Shown in pieces: positions 34,047-38,417 of a DNA stretch of 38,417 bases; position 1 is the stretch's first letter, and the number at the start of each line of letters is the position of its first letter. The translations under genes and the position numbers were made by a program. The notes beneath the pieces are model-generated. The model was not told the DNA's origin, made no database searches, and was given only the letters and a program-made list of their open reading frames with translations. The stretch is from UBA877 sp035506155 (GTDB lineage: Bacteria; Chloroflexota; Anaerolineae; Anaerolineales; Villigracilaceae): positions 1 to 38,417 of the forward strand of contig DATJPX010000068.1 in assembly GCA_035506155.1 (NCBI GenBank), given 5' to 3'.

Positions 34047-35932
34047 AAGAAAAAGCCCGTTTTCAAATCCGAAATCGCTACGTGTTATTGGTCGACATCT
34101 TCCTGACCGTTTTCTCGGTCATCGCCGCGTTCGAGCTGCGTCTGGAAGGCCCGATGATCAATCTTTACTTGCGGGCCATCTATGGGATGATCGCCATCAG
34201 CCTGGTCGTCAAGCCCACCATTTATTACTTCTTCGGCCTCTACCGCCGCCTGTGGGCGTACGCCAGCATCAACGAATTGATCCTGATCAGCAGCGCGGTC
34301 GCCCTGGCTTCGGGAGCGGTCTCGGGCATCATGATGACCCTGTGGGTGACGCGCATCCTGAATTTCCCCCGTTTCGTCCTGCCGATCGACCTGCTGATCT
34401 CCCTGGTGATCATCGGCGGCTTCCGGTTCTCGATCCGTCTGATCGCCGAAGCCCGGACCGCCAGCAAAAAACCGCACGCCCGCAAGGCCAGCAACGTACT
34501 GGTCATCGGCGCCGGGGACGCCGGCGCGCTGGTGGTTCGCGAGATGCGCAAGAACCCGCAGCTCGGCCTCCACCCGGTCGGCTACCTGGACGACGACCTG
34601 ACCAAGCAGCACCACCAGATCCACGGGGTGCCGGTGGTCGGCAAGCTCTCGGACCTGCGCCGCGCCCTGGATAATCGTCCCGTCGACGAGGTCATCATCG
34701 CCATCCCCAGTACGGGCGGCAAGGTCGTCCGCCTGGTGACGGATGTCTGCCGGTTGAAAGGCATCCCCTTCCGCACCATGCCGGGGCTTTATGAGCTGAT
34801 CGGAGGAAAAGTCAGCGTCAACCGGCTGCGCGAGGTGGACATCACCGACCTGTTGCGCCGTGAACCAGCCTCGATCCAGAACGAGCTGGTCGAGGAGGCC
34901 ATCACCGGCAAGCGCGTCCTGGTCACCGGGGCGGGCGGCTCGATCGGCCGCGAGATCTGCCGCCAGATCGCCCGCTGGGGACCCCAGATGCTCATCCTGC
35001 TCGGCCATGGCGAGAACAGCATTTTCGAGGCCGTGCTCGAGCTGCGCGAGGATTTCCCGCTCCTGCCGCTCCAGCCGGTCATTGCCGATATCCGCGATAA
35101 ACCCCGCCTGCAAAATATCTTCGCAGATTTCCGTCCGGAGGTGGTCTTCCACGCCGCGGCGCACAAGCACGTCCCGCTGATGGAAAGCAACATCGAGGAC
35201 GCCATCAGCAACAATGTCATTGGCACGCAAAACGTGGTGGAGGCCTCCATCGCTGCCCACACCGACCGCCTTGTGCTGATCTCGACCGACAAGGCCGTTC
35301 GGCCGGCCAATGTGATGGGCGCCACCAAGCGCATCGCCGAGATGATCGTGGTGGATGCCGCCCACCGCAGCGGGAACGCCTACTCGGTGGTGCGCTTCGG
35401 CAACGTCTTGGGCAGCCGCGGCTCCGTCGTCCCCCTGTTCAAACGCCAGATCGCCCACGGCGGCCCGATCACCATCACCCATCCGGACATGAAACGATAC
35501 TTCATGACCATCCCCGAAGCCGTCCACCTGGTGCTCCAGGCGGCTGCCATGGGCCAGGGTGGTGAGGTCTTCCTGTTGAACATGGGCCAGCAGGTGCGTA
35601 TCGTCGACCTGGCGGAAGACCTGATCCGGCTCTCGGGCCTCGAGCCCGGCAAGGACATCGAGATCGTCTTTTCCGGGATCCGTCCGGGCGAGAAATTGAG
35701 CGAAGACCTATGGGGCGACGGGATGGAATACCAGAAAACCGCCCACCCGGAGATCTTCCGGGCGGAAGCCGAGGAAGCCGTCCTCCCGGCGAACCTTGGC
35801 AAGATCGTCGATGAACTGAACCACTTGGCGCGCCAGAGCGAAACGGCGGCCATCCTCCACCTGCTGGACGAAACCATCCCGGACGGCAACGTGCGGGTCA
35901 ACCCGTCCGACGACCTGACCTCACTGGTATAA
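34043..35932 (+). CDS. Membrane-bound nucleotide-sugar 4,6-dehydratase (PglF/WbpM/CapD type)
   Basis: I chose the ATG at 34043 because it overlaps the epimerase stop (ATGA) and leaves a GGATGG site upstream; an ATG at 34028 would add five residues. The 629-residue protein has four N-terminal membrane helices, a Rossmann-like middle domain (G-A-G-D-A-G near 155) and a C-terminal extended-SDR domain. The last has G-A-G-G-S-I-G near 296, I-S-T-D-K-A near 412 and the x-M-G-A-T-K variant in which Met replaces the usual catalytic Tyr. That replacement marks UDP-GlcNAc 4,6-dehydratases of the long PglF/WbpM group, which make 4-keto-6-deoxy precursors of bacillosamine, QuiNAc or FucNAc. It pairs naturally with the glycosylphosphotransferase two genes upstream. 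Confidence 0.95.
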   Translation: MKEKARFQIRNRYVLLVDIFLTVFSVIAAFELRLEGPMINLYLRAIYGMIAISLVVKPTIYYFFGLYRRLWAYASINELILISSAVALASGAVSGIMMTLWVTRILNFPRFVLPIDLLISLVIIGGFRFSIRLIAEARTASKKPHARKASNVLVIGAGDAGALVVREMRKNPQLGLHPVGYLDDDLTKQHHQIHGVPVVGKLSDLRRALDNRPVDEVIIAIPSTGGKVVRLVTDVCRLKGIPFRTMPGLYELIGGKVSVNRLREVDITDLLRREPASIQNELVEEAITGKRVLVTGAGGSIGREICRQIARWGPQMLILLGHGENSIFEAVLELREDFPLLPLQPVIADIRDKPRLQNIFADFRPEVVFHAAAHKHVPLMESNIEDAISNNVIGTQNVVEASIAAHTDRLVLISTDKAVRPANVMGATKRIAEMIVVDAAHRSGNAYSVVRFGNVLGSRGSVVPLFKRQIAHGGPITITHPDMKRYFMTIPEAVHLVLQAAAMGQGGEVFLLNMGQQVRIVDLAEDLIRLSGLEPGKDIEIVFSGIRPGEKLSEDLWGDGMEYQKTAHPEIFRAEAEEAVLPANLGKIVDELNHLARQSETAAILHLLDETIPDGNVRVNPSDDLTSLV

Positions 35933-35946
35933 ATCCGGAACTTTTT

Positions 35947-36939
35947 ATGCCTGAAATCAGCCTGCCCGATTGGAATGCCTTCCTCGCCAAACATCCCGAC
36001 GCCCACCTGCTGCAATCCGGCGAGTGGGGAGAGTTGAAGTCCGCCTTCGGGTGGGAGGCGGTTCGCATCGTCGAAGGGGATTGCGGCGCCCAGATCCTGT
36101 TCCGTCGGCTCCCACTGGGATTCGCCTTCGGTTACCTGCCCAAGGGACCGGTCGGCTCATCCCGGCCGGGGCCGGCCTTCTGGGCCGCCGTCGACCAGGT
36201 CTGCCGCCAGAGGCGGGCCGTTTTCCTGAAGGTCGAACAGGACGGGTGGCAGGGTTCCGCGGGCGGGGCGGCCAGGCTGGACGGCTTCGTCCCCAGCCCG
36301 CAGCATATCCAGCCGGCCAGCACCCTGGTCATCGAGCTGGATGGCCGCGAAGACGAGATCTTCGAGCGGATGAAGCCGAAGACCCGCTACAACATCCGCC
36401 TGGCCGGACGCAAGGAAGTGGTCGTCCATCCTTCGGACGATATCGAGGCTTTTTACCGGGTCATGGGAGTAACCAGCCAGCGCCGGCAGTTCCACGTCCA
36501 TTCGCTGGAATACTACCGCCGGGCCTACGAATTCTTCCACCCAGGAGGGCTGTGCGAGCTCTTCGTGGCGGATTATCAGGGCCGCAGCCTGGCCACCGTC
36601 ATGGTCTTCGCCTACGGGAAGCAGGCTTATTACTTCTACGGCGCTTCCAGCGATGAGGACCGCAACCGTAAACCCACCTACCCACTTCAGTGGGAGGCCA
36701 TCCGCTGGGCACACCAGCGCGGCTGCAGTGAATACGATATGTGGGGAATCCCCGACGACGTCAAAGAGGACGATGAGTCCGAATCCGACGAGCGCGAGGA
36801 CGGCCTTTGGGGGGTTTATCGCTTCAAGAAGGGCTTCGGCGGCGCGATCAAGCGCGCCCTCCCACCCCTCGACCGGGTCTACAATCCGCTGCTTTACAAG
36901 CTTTACCTGTGGCGCTTCTCAGGCAGCGGGGCGGACTGA
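35947..36939 (+). CDS. FemAB-family aminoacyltransferase, copy 1
   Basis: The 330-residue protein follows the dehydratase after 14 nt. Features of the FemX/FemAB (peptidyltransferase, GNAT-fold) family: H-L-L-Q-S-G-E-W-G near residue 20, Y-L-P-K-G-P near 63, K-T-R-Y-N-I-R-L near 145, Y-F-Y-G-A-S-S-D near 230, L-Q-W-E-A-I-R-W near 247, and D-M-W-G-I-P-D near 264. Such enzymes transfer an amino acid from aminoacyl-tRNA to the lipid II side chain or another envelope precursor at the inner membrane face. The acidic D-D-E-S-E-S-D-E-R-E-D stretch after the D-M-W-G motif is absent from copy 2. The amino acid and acceptor are unknown. Confidence 0.92.
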   Translation: MPEISLPDWNAFLAKHPDAHLLQSGEWGELKSAFGWEAVRIVEGDCGAQILFRRLPLGFAFGYLPKGPVGSSRPGPAFWAAVDQVCRQRRAVFLKVEQDGWQGSAGGAARLDGFVPSPQHIQPASTLVIELDGREDEIFERMKPKTRYNIRLAGRKEVVVHPSDDIEAFYRVMGVTSQRRQFHVHSLEYYRRAYEFFHPGGLCELFVADYQGRSLATVMVFAYGKQAYYFYGASSDEDRNRKPTYPLQWEAIRWAHQRGCSEYDMWGIPDDVKEDDESESDEREDGLWGVYRFKKGFGGAIKRALPPLDRVYNPLLYKLYLWRFSGSGAD

Positions 36940-36943
36940 TCCA

Positions 36944-38077
36944 ATGCAACCCTTTGCCGGCGCATCCCAGGAGTGGAACGACCTGATCGCCTCCCTGCCC
37001 ATGCCCCACCTCCTGCAGACGTGGGAATGGTCGCAGGTCAAGGCCAAATACGGCTGGCAGCCGCTGCCGTTCATCTGGCGGGACCAGGACAAACCGGTGG
37101 CGGCAGCGATGGCGCTCAAACGGACCATTTCCGTGGGCGGTTTCGGCGCCCGCCTGAGCATTCTTTACATTCCCAAGGGCCCAAACCTGGACTGGAAGGA
37201 CGCCGGCCTCCGCCGGCGCGTGCTGGACGACCTGCAGGCCTTTGCGAAAAAGCAGGGCGCCATTTTCGTCAAGCTCGACCCGGATGTATCCGTGGGGACC
37301 GGCGTCCCCGGTAACGAGGCTGCGGTCGAAGACCCTGCCGGGGAGGCGGTCCGCACCGAGTTGAAAGGGCGCGGCTGGCTCTTCTCCCAAGACCAGATCC
37401 AGTTCCGCAACACCGTCCTGATCGACCTGTCCCCGTCCGAAGACGGGATGCTGGCGCGCATGAAACAAAAGACGCGCTACAACGTTCGCCTGGCCGAGAA
37501 GAAGGGCGTGACCGTCCGCATCGGGACCCTGGCCGACCTGCCGCTTCTTTACCACATGTACGCCGAAACCTCCGTGCGCGACGGTTTCCTCATCCGCGGG
37601 GAGGATTACTACCAGACGGTCTGGAAGGTGTTTGGGCACAACCAACCCTCTTCCTCGAGCAACCAGCCCTTCAGCGAACCCCTGATCGCCGAGGTCGGCG
37701 GCCAGCCGGTGGCGGCTGTCTCACTGTTCTATTTCGCCGGCCATTCCGTTTACCTGTTTGGTATGTCACGCGACGAACATCGCGAGAAGATGCCCAACTA
37801 CCTGCTCCAGTGGGAAGCCATGCGGCGGGCAAAAACCCTTGGCTGCCGCGACTATAACCTGTGGGGCGCCCCGGACGAATTCGTCGAGAGCGACGGGTTG
37901 TGGGGCGTGTTCCGCTTCAAGGAAGGCCTGGGCGGGTACGTGGCGCGCACCGTCGGCGCCTGGGATTTCACAACCAGTCCGTTGATGTACAGGCTATATA
38001 CCCAGGCCCTGCCGCGCCTCATGGACGTGATGCGCTCGCGCGGCAAGGCGCGTACGAGGCAGAGTCTGGGGGCTTGA
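36944..38077 (+). CDS. FemAB-family aminoacyltransferase, copy 2
   Basis: The ATG at 36944, 4 nt after copy 1 ends, gives 377 residues; longer upstream readings of this frame would run inside copy 1. It repeats the same motif order: H-L-L-Q-T-W-E-W-S, Y-I-P-K-G-P, K-T-R-Y-N-V-R-L-A-E-K, V-Y-L-F-G-M-S, L-Q-W-E-A-M-R-R, Y-N-L-W-G-A-P-D-E-F and G-L-W-G-V-F-R-F-K. Copy 2 is longer, with an extra acidic loop near 125 and a Ser-rich insert near 230 (S-S-S-S-N-Q). The two are diverged paralogs, so they probably add different residues or act in sequence, as FemA and FemB do. It is the last gene of the run from ridA. Confidence 0.92.
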   Translation: MQPFAGASQEWNDLIASLPMPHLLQTWEWSQVKAKYGWQPLPFIWRDQDKPVAAAMALKRTISVGGFGARLSILYIPKGPNLDWKDAGLRRRVLDDLQAFAKKQGAIFVKLDPDVSVGTGVPGNEAAVEDPAGEAVRTELKGRGWLFSQDQIQFRNTVLIDLSPSEDGMLARMKQKTRYNVRLAEKKGVTVRIGTLADLPLLYHMYAETSVRDGFLIRGEDYYQTVWKVFGHNQPSSSSNQPFSEPLIAEVGGQPVAAVSLFYFAGHSVYLFGMSRDEHREKMPNYLLQWEAMRRAKTLGCRDYNLWGAPDEFVESDGLWGVFRFKEGLGGYVARTVGAWDFTTSPLMYRLYTQALPRLMDVMRSRGKARTRQSLGA

Positions 38078-38142
38078 TGCTTCGAGCTTGAACCGTGAAG
38101 AAGCAAAGAGCGCGAAGATTTTCTCAGGGAGGGTGAAATATA

Positions 38143-38394
38143 TTGGTGGACGATCAGATCATCATCGAAAACAAAACCGTTGAAACCATTTTGCCCATAC
38201 ACGAAGCTCAGATCATGGCTTACTTGAAACTGAATGATCGTCGCCTTGGATTTTTATTGAATTGGAATGTAAAATTGATAAGAAACAGGGTCCGCCGGAT
38301 CGTCCCCATCTCCCGGGCCGAATCCATATCCGAAACAAAAACCTTCCTCCTAAAATATCCTTCACATTTCTCCTCCCTTCGCGGTGAAAAATGA
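38143..38394 (+). pseudogene. 5'-truncated GxxExxY family protein remnant
   Basis: The 83-codon frame (possible TTG at 38143) matches only the last half of GxxExxY proteins: I-I-E-N-K-T-V-E, I-L-P-I-H-E-A-Q, A-Y-L-K-L, L-G-F-L-L-N-W-N-V. Full members are about 120-130 residues and carry the name-giving G-x-x-E-x-x-Y region near the N-terminus, which is missing here. The preceding 60 bp are purine-rich phased repeats (GAAG units) with no matching coding sequence. The tail after codon 70 reads through another CTTCGCGG-type repeat unit. The family's function is not established; it often lies near polysaccharide genes. Confidence 0.75.
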
Positions 38395-38417
38395 ATCCAA
38401 TCCCTCGCCTGAACTTT

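Noticed and set aside
34085..35527. Minus-strand open frame (about 480 codons) opposite the 4,6-dehydratase gene
   Set aside because: Composition rich in Asp, His, Gly and Arg, no motif and no ribosome binding site. The plus strand encodes a complete known enzyme.
38391..38417. Possible start of a further plus-strand gene (ATG at 38391 overlapping the remnant's stop)
   Set aside because: Only nine codons are visible before the edge, which is too little to support a gene.

Overview
The window is GC-rich DNA, probably from the Chloroflexota and most likely Anaerolineae-like. This is an inference from the mix of genes: a giant DUF11/SdrD-B-like surface protein, a YgiQ radical-SAM protein, a FemAB pair beside a membrane-bound nucleotide-sugar dehydratase, and many non-ATG starts. 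No rRNA or other marker fixes the taxon.

Region 1 (1-18283, minus strand) is one uninterrupted reading frame of at least 6094 codons. It starts at 18283 with a Sec-type signal and runs off the left edge without a stop. From N to C it has four repeat arrays: 8 DUF11-like units with a conserved Cys pair, 11 SdrD-B-like units without Cys, 6 copies of a two-domain module of about 1 kb joined at a V-E-P motif, and at least 11 DUF11 units of 125-133 residues in two alternating subtypes. It is probably a very large exported surface or adhesion protein. Its C-terminus and anchoring signal lie outside the window.

Region 2 (18445-23118) holds the small bacterial SRP RNA with a good promoter. It is followed by a ygiQ-like radical-SAM gene that looks leaderless, a THUMP/RNA methyltransferase translationally coupled to a Cys-rich protein, and an AT-richer BrnT/CopG-type toxin-antitoxin pair. 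A perfect 9-bp palindrome overlaps the toxin promoter.

Region 3 (23139-26945) is a housekeeping run: phosphohexomutase, TatD-type nuclease with an in-frame insertion, polyprenyl diphosphate synthase, and a small four-helix membrane protein. Region 4 (26918-27434) is a minus-strand tRNA-Phe/Gly/Cys operon with a clear promoter, a terminator, and a duplicated, decayed tRNA-Cys tail. A small exported helical protein follows on the plus strand.

Region 5 (28206-38077) is a tightly packed plus-strand run: RidA, response regulator, histidine kinase, family 2 glycosyltransferase, polyprenyl glycosylphosphotransferase, NAD-dependent epimerase, membrane-bound 4,6-dehydratase and two FemAB-type aminoacyltransferases. 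Together they suggest a two-component-linked pathway for building a surface glycan and adding amino acids to an envelope polymer. The window ends with a 5'-truncated GxxExxY gene remnant. Several hairpin elements made of short phased repeats are scattered between genes, and one appears to lie inside the TatD coding sequence.
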